The notes under the pieces were generated by a model, which saw nothing but the letters and a program-made list of their open reading frames with translations, was not told the DNA's origin and searched no databases. Source: Propionivibrio sp. (GTDB lineage Bacteria; Pseudomonadota; Gammaproteobacteria; Burkholderiales; Rhodocyclaceae). From it: DNA of 64,000 nt. The DNA is taken from positions 1 through 64,000 of the forward strand of contig JADJLB010000012.1 of the NCBI GenBank assembly GCA_016705685.1, read 5' to 3'. This document shows, piece by piece, positions 19,137 through 26,411 of this stretch. Position 1 is the stretch's first letter, and every line of letters begins with the position of its first letter. The position numbers and the translations under genes were made by a program.

Positions 19137-20162
19137 ATGAGCATTATCACAGTCGGAATCGATCTGGCCAAGAATGTGTTTGCCGTGCATGGCGTTGATG
19201 ATAATGGTAAGTCCGCGCTGGTCAAGCCAAAAGTATCGCGAGAGCATCTTCTGCCTCTCGTCGCACAGTTGCCACCCTGTGTCATCGGCATGGAAGCCTG
19301 CTCCGGCGCGCACCACTGGGCACGGCTGTTTCGCCAGCACGGCCACACCGTCAAGCTCATGGCCCCGAAGTTCGTCACGCCCTATCGCATGGGCGGCAAA
19401 CGCGGCAAGAACGACGCCGCCGATGCGGCCGCCATCTGCGAAGCCGTGACGCGTCCCAACATGCGCTTTGTCCCAATCAAGGAAGAGCATCAGCAGATCA
19501 TCCTCTGCCTACACCGCACGCGACAGGGATTTGTCGAAGAACGCACAGCGACCTATAACCGCCTACGCGGGCTGATCGCCGAGTTCGGCATCGTCCTGCC
19601 ACAAAAAGTCGCCAATCTGCACCGGCACATTGGCGCGCGTCTGGAAGATTTGCCGGGTTTCGCTAACCAGTGCGTCGGCGATCTGCTCTCGCACGCCGAT
19701 CAGCTCGATGCGCGCATTGCTGACTATGATCGACTGATCGCCCAGGCTGCGCGTGAGGATGCGCGGAGCAAGCGCCTGATGCAACGTCCCGGCATTGGCC
19801 CGGTCACGGCCAGCGCGCTACTGGCCAGCATCGGCGGTGGTCACGACTTCAAGAACGGGCGTCAGGTGGCGGCGTGGATCGGCCTCACGCCGGGTCAGCA
19901 CAGCAGCGGTGGCAAGGACCGGTTGGGGCGAATTACCAAGGCCGGTGACCACTACCTGCGAACGCTACTGGTATTGGGCGCGCGCACCATCCTCAATACG
20001 CTGGGCGACAAACAAGACCATTTCAGTCGCTGGGCACGCAATCTCGTTGCTCGACGGGGGTATGGGCGCGCGGCGGTCGCCATTGCCGCAAAGAATGCAC
20101 GGCTGGCGTGGGCGGTGTTGAGATATGGCGAGGATTTCCGGCTCAGTCCGAGCGCCGCCTGA
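19137..20162 (+). CDS. IS1111-group DEDD transposase
   Basis: This intact 341-residue protein has an N-terminal RuvC-like DEDD domain: GIDLAKNVFAVHGVDD (first D), IGMEACSGAHHWARLF (E), and RGKNDAADAAAICEA (two D). The C-terminal Tnp domain has RPGIGPVTASALLASIG and GLTPGQHSSGGKDRLGRITK, with the catalytic serine region. This recombinase class works with an RNA encoded in the element's non-coding region to choose its target. Copy A at 13876 is nearly identical over its first third. Confidence 0.92.
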   Translation: MSIITVGIDLAKNVFAVHGVDDNGKSALVKPKVSREHLLPLVAQLPPCVIGMEACSGAHHWARLFRQHGHTVKLMAPKFVTPYRMGGKRGKNDAADAAAICEAVTRPNMRFVPIKEEHQQIILCLHRTRQGFVEERTATYNRLRGLIAEFGIVLPQKVANLHRHIGARLEDLPGFANQCVGDLLSHADQLDARIADYDRLIAQAAREDARSKRLMQRPGIGPVTASALLASIGGGHDFKNGRQVAAWIGLTPGQHSSGGKDRLGRITKAGDHYLRTLLVLGARTILNTLGDKQDHFSRWARNLVARRGYGRAAVAIAAKNARLAWAVLRYGEDFRLSPSAA

Positions 20163-20289
20163 ACCGCTGACAAATGCGTCTGTAGGGAAAGATACTGAAC
20201 GGAACAAGCGTGCCGCCAGAGGGCGGCCAGGAATCATCGGTGTACCCCAAGGGTATTTCCGCTGGGCACACTGCATGCGTTGATGTGAA

Positions 20290-20430
20290 GCGGGTTGGAT
20301 CCGCGCCGGGAGTGCCTGATTAGCTCAAGGGGAAGCGGTTATTCCCGACTAACGAGAAAGGTCCCGGCGCGCGTCTTTCATCAGGGTCCGAGCTTGATGC
20401 TCAACATGACCGTTTGTAGTTTCGCAGTCC
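20290..20430 (+). ncRNA. Predicted seekRNA/bridge RNA of the IS1111-attC element
   Basis: A perfect 10-bp stem (20302-20311 with 20362-20371) encloses an internal loop capped by GGGAA/TTCCC (20330-20334, 20342-20346). The 5' loop strand TTAGCTC (20320-20326) is complementary to GAGCTAA in the right attC flank. The 3' strand CTAACG (20349-20354) matches the left flank CCAACG. A second loop follows: CTTTCAT (20375-20381) is complementary to ATGAAAG at the element's left end, and TTGTAG (20414-20419) equals its right end. Inner pairings GGTC/GACC and GAGC/GCTC cap it. Both loops use the same rule relative to the crossover point, as expected of a target loop plus donor loop. RNA ends are estimated. 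Confidence 0.7.
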
Positions 20431-20537
20431 GCCATCTTCTCGACCAACGACAGCAGCGCAACATGGATCAGATCAGGAAAAAATCGATGAACTAAAAACT
20501 GTCACGCGCACTTGCGAATTTGGGGAAGCCCTTGTAG

Positions 20538-20616
20538 TAGAGCTAACCGGCGCTGCGCGGCTTTATCGCGCAGCGTCCAGCGACCGAAGGGAGCGAGGTT
20601 GAGCGCCGGGTTGGGC
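20538..20616 (-). repeat. attC site split by IS1111 (main part)
   Basis: TAGAGCTAACCGGCGCTGCG through the GCGCAGCG arm to GTTGGGC at 20610-20616 is the greater part of an attC. The missing core GTCCAACG is at 19023-19030, on the other side of the IS. It belongs to the nuclease-like cassette at 20621-21184. Confidence 0.9.
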
Positions 20617-20620
20617 ATTG

Positions 20621-21184
20621 TCATCGCACGCGCAAGCTTCGTTGGAACAATGACGGCTTGGCTTTTCCAAACAGTACCTCGGCGAGTTTCACAGAAGCAG
20701 CAGCTTCTTCGCGCAAGAGATCGGCAAACTGTTTGAGTTCATCGTCGTTAATGTCTTCGCCAAGTGAGACGATAAAGTCAAATCTCTGACCGAGGCGTAA
20801 CACGCGACCTGGAATATTGCGCATGCCACCTAAAATGAAACCGTAACGCACATAAGGATAGACGCGGCGAATGCGGTCAGCTTTTTCAGAATAGACGATG
20901 GCGTCGTGGGTTGTGACCTTCCCAAATTTGATTTCAGCAACAATGCGTGGAATCACAGAAGTGTGACCATCTGTTGATTCGTCATACACAAGAATATCCT
21001 GTTCAAAACCGCGGCCACCACCTCTGATCGGCACTCCCGTATCGGGGTCGACGCCCATTCGAATAATGCCTTTGTGATCAAAAGATAGATCGTACAAGAG
21101 CGATTGCTTCCGCCCAACTTGGTGTGGCAGGAGTGCTCCCTTGATGCGGTCGGCGAGGGAATCAGTAAATTCGTCTTCGGTCAT
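20621..21184 (-). CDS. Cassette-encoded PD-(D/E)XK-like protein
   Basis: This 187-residue soluble protein (ATG 21184, TEDEFTDSLADRIKGALL) has GFEQDILVYDES (~residues 80-91) followed by VIPRIVAEIKFGKVTTHDA (~97-115). A D then E-x-K spacing on adjacent strands is the active-site signature of PD-(D/E)XK nucleases. A later segment reads YPYVRYGFILGGMRN, another hydrophobic strand usual in the fold. It may be a restriction-like or repair nuclease; no partner methylase is visible. ATG 21184 is preferred over 21208 because the latter lies inside the attC core of the neighbouring cassette. Confidence 0.6.
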   Translation of the reverse strand: MTEDEFTDSLADRIKGALLPHQVGRKQSLLYDLSFDHKGIIRMGVDPDTGVPIRGGGRGFEQDILVYDESTDGHTSVIPRIVAEIKFGKVTTHDAIVYSEKADRIRRVYPYVRYGFILGGMRNIPGRVLRLGQRFDFIVSLGEDINDDELKQFADLLREEAAASVKLAEVLFGKAKPSLFQRSLRVR

Positions 21185-21202
21185 GAGTGAGCGTCCGAAA
21201 AT

Positions 21203-21283
21203 GCCCAACGTTTAGCTTGAGGGGCGCGGAAACAGGCGGCGAAGCCGGCTGTTGGAGCGTCCCTCTCGAAGCGTTTGTTGGGC
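21203..21283 (-). repeat. Integron attC site (81 bp)
   Basis: Cores are GCCCAAC (21203-21209) and GTTGGGC (21277-21283). Arms GAGGGGCGC and GCGTCCCTC flank an inner GCGGCGAAGCCGGC-type hairpin. It follows the lipoprotein hydrolase gene on the minus strand. Confidence 0.85.
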
Positions 21284-21299
21284 TTTCGCTCATAGCATC

Positions 21300-22598
21300 C
21301 TACTTACACGCCAAAGAACTCTCGGCGGTGAGCATTCTCTTACCTTGGGCAATTGCAATGTAATCGTTTAGGAACTTGCGCAAAGTCTCCTCAAAGACCT
21401 TGCTGTGATCCAAGACTACGCTAGTGCTGGCATGTGCAATTAGGAAAGGGTTATTGATTCGATGTTGCTCTGTGGGTGTCAATCGGACTCCGGCGATCGA
21501 GGGGAGATTCGTGAGGTCAAGATTCGCAATCGCACATGGATTGTCCACGTAGAGGCGAGGATCGAAGCGTGGAATCAAAGGGGAGGAACTAGACGTGAGG
21601 TCAATTGAGTGAGTGCGAAATTGCTCATATTCGCCGAGCGCTTGAGTCCACAGCGCCCGTTGTCCCGGTCGAAAGTCTGGTCTCAAGAAAAGAGCATCCA
21701 GATTCCTGCCAATTGGAAAAAGGACTTGGCGCGGTACATCACCGGCGGACGACACCACTAACATGATCGGATTCTGCTGCGGCCCGAACTCAAGTGCAGC
21801 TGAGAGCCTCCAGATTCGTTCAAACTGCAGTGCTTCGAAAGCAGGGTTGACTAGAACAACCAGATCACCGAAACCTAATAAATCGGTTACCTGGTTTGAC
21901 GAACTGCGTGAGGCACCGTTTTTCGCAGCCCTAGTAAGCAATTCGTTTTCTATCTCATATGCCACGGATCGAAAGAGAACCTGGCCGCCGAAACTGTGCC
22001 CAAAAGATGTCAAACCAAAGAAATGACGGGTTGCCCCAGTCGCCCTTAGCTCCCGCTTTTCTCGATAAAGCGAATTGAGTCGGCCAAGGAACTCCCTTAG
22101 ATCCCCTTCGCCGACACGCTCAGCCGCTGCCTTGCGGCCCCAGAACGTTGCGTAATCTAAAATCCATGGAAGAGAGCGGCCGCGCCAGCCAACGTAAATT
22201 GACACTACTGAAAGCGATTCACTGCCAGTAAGGTTCTTGCGAAACAAGCGATAAACCGCGCTCTCAGGGTTTGAGCTGTCGATCAATCTCCTGCGCGTGT
22301 CTGCCACGGATGAAGAAAAATCACGTAGATTCTCGTCATCCGGACCGGCATCGTGATGCCATCCGTGAACAAACAATACAACGATGACGTTGGACGTCTT
22401 TGATAGCTCCTTGATCCTTTCAAGTGCACGATCTGGCGCGGACCTATCCCAAAACTGTCCGTAGTCATCAATCTGAATGACGAAATCATCGGCGTCAGGG
22501 TTCGCCGGTACTTGGAATTGCTTGTGATTGTAGGCGCAGCCTGTAAGCCAGAACACGACCACTAAGACAACCACGGTCAATAGTGCATTGAACCCCAT
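21300..22598 (-). CDS. Cassette-encoded lipoprotein with alpha/beta hydrolase fold
   Basis: This 432-residue protein begins MGFNALLTVVVLVVVFWLTGCAYN, a signal peptide with the lipobox LTGC, so the mature protein should be lipid-anchored. The hydrolase core shows a first strand VIVVLFVHGWHHDAG (HG oxyanion-type motif, ~residue 80) and the nucleophile elbow GHSFGGQ (~205, GxSxG). A late HASTSVVLDHSKVF may hold the catalytic His. The substrate is unknown; a lipid or peptidoglycan ester is possible. ATG 22598 is chosen because the longer frame would run through the attC of the next cassette. It is large for a cassette gene. Confidence 0.7.
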   Translation of the reverse strand: MGFNALLTVVVLVVVFWLTGCAYNHKQFQVPANPDADDFVIQIDDYGQFWDRSAPDRALERIKELSKTSNVIVVLFVHGWHHDAGPDDENLRDFSSSVADTRRRLIDSSNPESAVYRLFRKNLTGSESLSVVSIYVGWRGRSLPWILDYATFWGRKAAAERVGEGDLREFLGRLNSLYREKRELRATGATRHFFGLTSFGHSFGGQVLFRSVAYEIENELLTRAAKNGASRSSSNQVTDLLGFGDLVVLVNPAFEALQFERIWRLSAALEFGPQQNPIMLVVSSAGDVPRQVLFPIGRNLDALFLRPDFRPGQRALWTQALGEYEQFRTHSIDLTSSSSPLIPRFDPRLYVDNPCAIANLDLTNLPSIAGVRLTPTEQHRINNPFLIAHASTSVVLDHSKVFEETLRKFLNDYIAIAQGKRMLTAESSLACK

Positions 22599-22635
22599 TT
22601 TCCTCTCCGCTGCGATAAAAGGTCTGGTTTGCAGA

Positions 22636-22702
22636 GCCCAACGTTTGAATTCACCGGCCTGCGCGGCTTTTCGCGCAGGTCCGGTGGAATGATGGGTTCG
22701 GC
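22636..22702 (-). repeat. Integron attC site (67 bp)
   Basis: Cores are GCCCAAC (22636-22642) and GTTCGGC (22696-22702), with inner hairpin CCTGCGCGGC..GCGCAGG. Same length as the brnTA attC at 13074-13140 and almost the same sequence. Confidence 0.85.
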
Positions 22703-22708
22703 CCCATT

Positions 22709-23041
22709 TCACTCACCACCTTTTGGTGTTGATTTGTCAGGCGCCTGATTCTGTTGCTGCTTGTCCATGCCGCCGAGAACATAGCCAGCTACACCGCTGA
22801 GAATTGAAGCGACGCCCTCAGCCGTTAGCTTGCCAAGCGCAGCCAAAAGGATTGTTGCGAGAATGATGAGCACGGCTGCCGCAAGGCGAAGGAAGTTGCC
22901 GCGCTCGAACATAAGACCAAACGACTTGGCTTGACCTTGGCCGGCACGGAAGAATGCGATGCCACCGACGATAGTGAAGCTCATGATCGCAAGAGCAAGA
23001 ACAATCACGATTGCCCAGACGACAGTTTGTGTATCAGTCAT
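22709..23041 (-). CDS. Cassette-encoded small membrane protein
   Basis: This 110-residue protein has two strong helices: residues ~7-30 (VVWAIVIVLALAIMSFTIVG) and ~50-68 (LRLAAAVLIILATILLAAL). A glycine-rich GVASILSGVAGYVLGG segment and a hydrophilic Gln/Lys-rich tail follow. I do not recognise a family. It is the sole gene of its cassette, with its stop 7 bp from the attC site. Its layout suggests a pore-like or membrane-anchoring role, but this is only a guess. Confidence 0.7.
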   Translation of the reverse strand: MTDTQTVVWAIVIVLALAIMSFTIVGGIAFFRAGQGQAKSFGLMFERGNFLRLAAAVLIILATILLAALGKLTAEGVASILSGVAGYVLGGMDKQQQNQAPDKSTPKGGE

Positions 23042-23097
23042 GAATTGCTCCTACGCAAGAACCGGCAACAGATGGGTAGCCAAGACAAGTTGATGGG

Positions 23098-23163
23098 GCC
23101 GAACGTGGAAGTGAGCGACCTGCGCGGCGTTTAGCGCAGGTCCGCTCGACTGCAGGGTTATGC
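23098..23163 (-). repeat. Integron attC site (66 bp)
   Basis: Cores are GCCGAAC (23098-23104) and GTTATGC (23157-23163), with arms GAGCGACCTGCGC and GCGCAGGTCCGCTC. It follows the 250-residue cassette protein. Confidence 0.85.
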
Positions 23164-23173
23164 CACACGTGCA

Positions 23174-23926
23174 TTACCTATTGGAGGGCTTTACCAAGAA
23201 CTTGCGGTAATGGTGCATGTTCTGGCGAAGGAAGTGAATGAACTCATGTGGCTTGTCGAACCTTCGAAGTAGCGGCTCAAGTTCACTTGGAGGCATTCTG
23301 CAAAATGGCTCCGCTTGAACGACGATACTTATTAGCGCCGGGTCTGCGATGTCGTCATTTAGTGTTTTGACTCGGTTGAGTTCTCTAAAGAACTGTTCGT
23401 CAAGCCAATTACCCTTGAAGTAGGCGCCATAGAGACTGTTACGTGCTTTTTCCAGAGGCCAAGGAATTCCATCAAATAGCTGGAATTCCGTGCCCGTTGC
23501 CGAGCATTTGAATTTCTCTTCTGGATGCCACTCCGTTTGTACCAACTTTCTTGGGGGGGTGCAGCATGAACAGTATGGGAAATCCTCCATGTATTCGGAA
23601 TCGAGATAGACCTTCCACCAAACACCGTAGTGGGTGACGAATTTCCATTCGCCATCGTCTTCGTTTAATCGCTCAGAAAACTGCTTTAGTTCCGTTCTCT
23701 GTCTCAGGGTGATCCGGGCCAACGTGGCAAGGGCTATCAGAACAAGGACTAGAGGGGTTAGAACGTAGTCAGTTGGAATCGTACGGACCCACGCTTGGAA
23801 TTCAGAAATCTTCGCAATGGCGACGAGATAGCCGCCTGATGCTAGGAACGCTGCGATAGATGTACCGAGGTTTTTGGCTATTGCCTCAATAATCTGTGCG
23901 GCTGTTTTCTTGAACCATTCAATCAT
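23174..23926 (-). CDS. Cassette-encoded membrane-anchored protein with Cys cluster
   Basis: This 250-residue protein has two helices (about residues 18-40 and 53-72) and then a cytosolic domain. The domain contains YCSCCTPPRKLV and EKFKCSATGTEF (~residues 119-148), four cysteines spaced like a zinc ribbon, followed by a helical C-terminal region. I do not recognise the family. The C terminus (HEFIHFLRQNMHHYRKFLVK) is rich in His and basic residues. It is the only gene in its cassette and is intact. Confidence 0.7.
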   Translation of the reverse strand: MIEWFKKTAAQIIEAIAKNLGTSIAAFLASGGYLVAIAKISEFQAWVRTIPTDYVLTPLVLVLIALATLARITLRQRTELKQFSERLNEDDGEWKFVTHYGVWWKVYLDSEYMEDFPYCSCCTPPRKLVQTEWHPEEKFKCSATGTEFQLFDGIPWPLEKARNSLYGAYFKGNWLDEQFFRELNRVKTLNDDIADPALISIVVQAEPFCRMPPSELEPLLRRFDKPHEFIHFLRQNMHHYRKFLVKPSNR

Positions 23927-23956
23927 TTGTCCGCCCAGGTAGAGGACGTAAGTGGG

Positions 23957-24034
23957 GCATAACGTCGAAGTTCAGGGGAGAGCGGAAGCGGGCGAAGCCC
24001 GCTGTAGCGAATTCCCTGGAACGCAGTGTTAGGC
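23957..24034 (-). repeat. Integron attC site (78 bp)
   Basis: Cores are GCATAAC (23957-23963) and GTTAGGC (24028-24034). Arms TTCAGGGGA and TCCCTGGAA surround AGCGGAAGCGGGCGAAGCCCGCTG. The last bases of the preceding gene overlap it. Confidence 0.85.
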
Positions 24035-24523
24035 ATTGGTGTACTGATGAGCATATTTAATGATTTTTTCATCAAGCGCCTGCCTGGTTTGCTGGAATTT
24101 GTCGCTGGCATGCTCTACAGCATGCCTATTTTTGTGAACAGCTTGAGCGCCTGCTGTTATGCCAGCAACAAATTGATGGTTTTCAAGTATCACGGAGTGG
24201 AGATTGGCACATGCGTTTAGATAGTTGTGAGCGTCTTCAAGCAGCAATGGAAAATAAATTGCCGAAAGGGTCGCAACTTTCCGAGCATGAATTGGCGTGC
24301 GCAATGACGCTTGCGAAAGCGACTCTGATTGCAAAAGCTCAGTCAACCAAACCTGGCCATCGGTTAAATGTTCCGCTAATTGTTCGTATTTCTCGCGCAA
24401 CAGTTTTTTCTTTTGATGCGCTCTACTTATATGTTCTTGAATCATTGCGCTCACTTGAGAAAGCGTCACGCCCGCAAGGGCGGACACCGAGGCAATGATG
24501 GCAGTAAGAACGGTGTTATCCAT
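24029..24523 (-). CDS. Cassette-encoded protein, one membrane helix plus coiled coil
   Basis: This 164-residue protein has one N-terminal hydrophobic segment (VLTAIIASVSALAGVTLSQV) and then a long, mostly helical hydrophilic region (HQKKKLLREKYEQLAEHLTD...), ending KIIKYAHQYTNA. A signal-anchored coiled coil is likely. No known family is recognised. The stop codon lies inside the attC core, a tight packing usual in cassettes. Confidence 0.65.
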   Translation of the reverse strand: MDNTVLTAIIASVSALAGVTLSQVSAMIQEHISRAHQKKKLLREKYEQLAEHLTDGQVWLTELLQSESLSQASLRTPIHARKVATLSAIYFPLLLEDAHNYLNACANLHSVILENHQFVAGITAGAQAVHKNRHAVEHASDKFQQTRQALDEKIIKYAHQYTNA

Positions 24524-24532
24524 TTGGATGAT

Positions 24533-24620
24533 GCCTAACGTGGAGGTGACCGGCGCTGCGCGGCTTCATCGCGCAGCGTCCAGTGACCGAAGGGAACGGG
24601 GTCGACCGGCGGGTTAGAGC
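24533..24620 (-). repeat. Integron attC site (88 bp)
   Basis: Cores are GCCTAAC (24533-24539) and GTTAGAG (24613-24619). The arm CGCTGCGCGGC..GCGCAGCG is the same type as in the attC sites at 20538, 27375 and 28165. Confidence 0.9.
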
Positions 24621-24629
24621 GCATAGCCA

Positions 24630-24986
24630 TTACTTTTGCTCTGACGTGGAGAAGCCGAGGCGCTTGATGACGCGCTTTACTCCAGGATGGTCTTGAAATG
24701 CAATTGCCAGAACGGAGGCAAGCAAGACAATTAGTTGAACGACCGTTGTAATAGCGTCTAGCCACCGTTCAGCCGCCAGCAGCCTATACAACCCGAAAGC
24801 GGCAATGGCCAAAATGGGGAGAGCGACAATGACTGTGAAGACCTTGAACGCCAGACGAGACGTTGGGTTTGGATTCGTCGTGTGGTCGGCCCCAAGAATT
24901 GCGGCGAATAGAAACATAACGGACCCGAGCAACAGGCCGCCAACGAGCACCTGACCGGAACCCAATAGCCCCACGAACATGAACAA
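24630..24986 (-). CDS. Cassette-encoded membrane protein next to IS91
   Basis: This 118-residue protein has three or four helices (MFMFVGLLGSGQVLVGGLLL, FKVFTVIVALPILAIAAFGL, TVVQLIVLLASVLAIAFQ) and a basic tail. Hydrophobic codons continue upstream of ATG 24986 to the IS91 junction at 25014 without an in-frame ATG. The IS may therefore have removed or separated the true start. The family is unknown. Confidence 0.6.
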   Translation of the reverse strand: MFMFVGLLGSGQVLVGGLLLGSVMFLFAAILGADHTTNPNPTSRLAFKVFTVIVALPILAIAAFGLYRLLAAERWLDAITTVVQLIVLLASVLAIAFQDHPGVKRVIKRLGFSTSEQK

Positions 24987-25229
24987 TGCCGCAAGGGCAA
25001 CACAGACGAATTGAGGAAGGCGCCGGGGAAGTCAATCGTTTGGCATAGGGGTTGGCCGGGAAATATCCCGAGTACGGCAGAGCAAGAGGGCCAGACTCGC
25101 CGAATTCCGGGAATCCGGTTCGGCGTGCCCAACGCCACGGACGAGGACGGCACGCGAACGCGCAAGCACCCCCGGAAACGATGTTTCCATCGCTTCGACA
25201 AGGGCTGAGGTGTGCGCCGCCGACCCCGC

Positions 25230-26405
25230 TCACGGTGGCCCCCTTGGCGAAGGAAGGTCGGCCGGTCGGCCAGGCTCACGCAAGAGCACCCCCGACACAC
25301 GAAACTGTCCGATACCGCAATGCGGGCAATGGGCCGGCTCGATGCGCGCCACCCGGCGCAGGAACTCGTCCACCGACTCGATGACTTCGGGGTGTGGCGG
25401 CGGCACTCCGAGTGCCGCCCGGGCGGCGGCCAGCCCGTTCTTCTTTCGGGCCGGTGACAACAGACCGTAATGCCGGATACGCTTGAACCCGGGTGGCAGG
25501 ACATGGTGCAGAAAGCGCCCAATGAACTCGGTACCCGGGAGGTGGATCGTGCGCTTCTTGCCGGTGGATCGATCGGCGCGCACCCGGAAGAGTACGTCGT
25601 TGCCGTCGATACCGACGATCCGCTCATTCGAGATCGCCACCCGGTGCGTATAGCGGCCCAGGTAGTCCAGCACCGCCTCGGGGCCACCCAAAGGTTGCTT
25701 GGCATAGACCACCCAGTCGTGGGCATGCAGCGCGTGCTTCAAGCACGGCCAGTCGACATTCGTCTTGACCGATTCCGGCCATCGCCCGCTGATTCGCAAG
25801 CCCTCCAGACCCGCGACGAACTTGCCACGAAATACCTTGGACAATGCACGTACCGGGAACAGAAAGCCCGTCTTTGGCCTGATCCAGACACCGGCATCAG
25901 ACAGCGCCCCGCCGGCCACCAGCGCATGGACATGGACATGCCGCCCCAGATCCTGCTTCCAGGTGTGCAGCACCAGGGAGAAGGCCGGCGTCCCGCCCAG
26001 CCAGCGCGGGTTGGCCGCGAACTCCGTCAGCGTCGCCGACACCGCACCAAACAGAGTTTCGTAGATCGCTCGCGGCGCCATGCCGATCAGGCCGTTCAGA
26101 TCATGCGACAGGGTGAACACCAGATGGAAATACGGCACCGGCAACAGTTCGCGCCGGCGCCGGGCCAGCCACGCTTCCTTGGCGCGCGTCTGGCATTGCG
26201 GGCAATGCCGGTTGCGACAGGAGTGATAGACGTGGCGCGTCGTGCCGCAGGCATCGCAGGTCTCGACATGCCCACCCAGCGCCGCGGTGCGACAACGGAG
26301 GATGGCGCGCCAGACCTTGGCCTTCCCCGACGACAGGGGGTGGCTGGCGAGATAGCTCGGCCCGTGGCGACGCAGCACCTCGGCCAAACCGACGTGGCGG
26401 CCCAC
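25230..26405 (-). CDS. IS91-family Y2 transposase
   Basis: This 391-residue protein has an N-terminal zinc-binding cluster (CDACGTTRHVYHSC, HCPQCQ, ~residues 50-73), the HUH motif RHVHVHALVAGGAL (~155-168) and the catalytic tyrosine segment DYLGRYTHRVAISN (~253). A second Cys cluster (CPHCG) lies near the C terminus. It drives rolling-circle transposition. It is intact here; copy 2 has four frame-breaking differences. Confidence 0.93.
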   Translation of the reverse strand: MGRHVGLAEVLRRHGPSYLASHPLSSGKAKVWRAILRCRTAALGGHVETCDACGTTRHVYHSCRNRHCPQCQTRAKEAWLARRRRELLPVPYFHLVFTLSHDLNGLIGMAPRAIYETLFGAVSATLTEFAANPRWLGGTPAFSLVLHTWKQDLGRHVHVHALVAGGALSDAGVWIRPKTGFLFPVRALSKVFRGKFVAGLEGLRISGRWPESVKTNVDWPCLKHALHAHDWVVYAKQPLGGPEAVLDYLGRYTHRVAISNERIVGIDGNDVLFRVRADRSTGKKRTIHLPGTEFIGRFLHHVLPPGFKRIRHYGLLSPARKKNGLAAARAALGVPPPHPEVIESVDEFLRRVARIEPAHCPHCGIGQFRVSGVLLREPGRPADLPSPRGPP

Positions 26406-26411
26406 GGCCGT

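Larger units (their letters stand above)
19031..20537 (+). mobile_element. IS1111-attC group insertion sequence (IS110 family), 1507 bp
   Basis: The element lies exactly inside an attC site: CGTCCAACG (to 19030) on the left and TAGAGCTAACCGG (from 20538) on the right rejoin to a standard attC. Ends are AATGAAAGGGACTTCCCC (left) and GGGGAAGCCCTTGTAG (right), sharing a subterminal inverted repeat AGGGxCTTCCCC. There is no target duplication. The long (375 nt) 3' non-coding region and short 5' region fit the IS1111 rather than the IS110 group. It carries one intact transposase and appears complete and potentially active. Confidence 0.92.
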
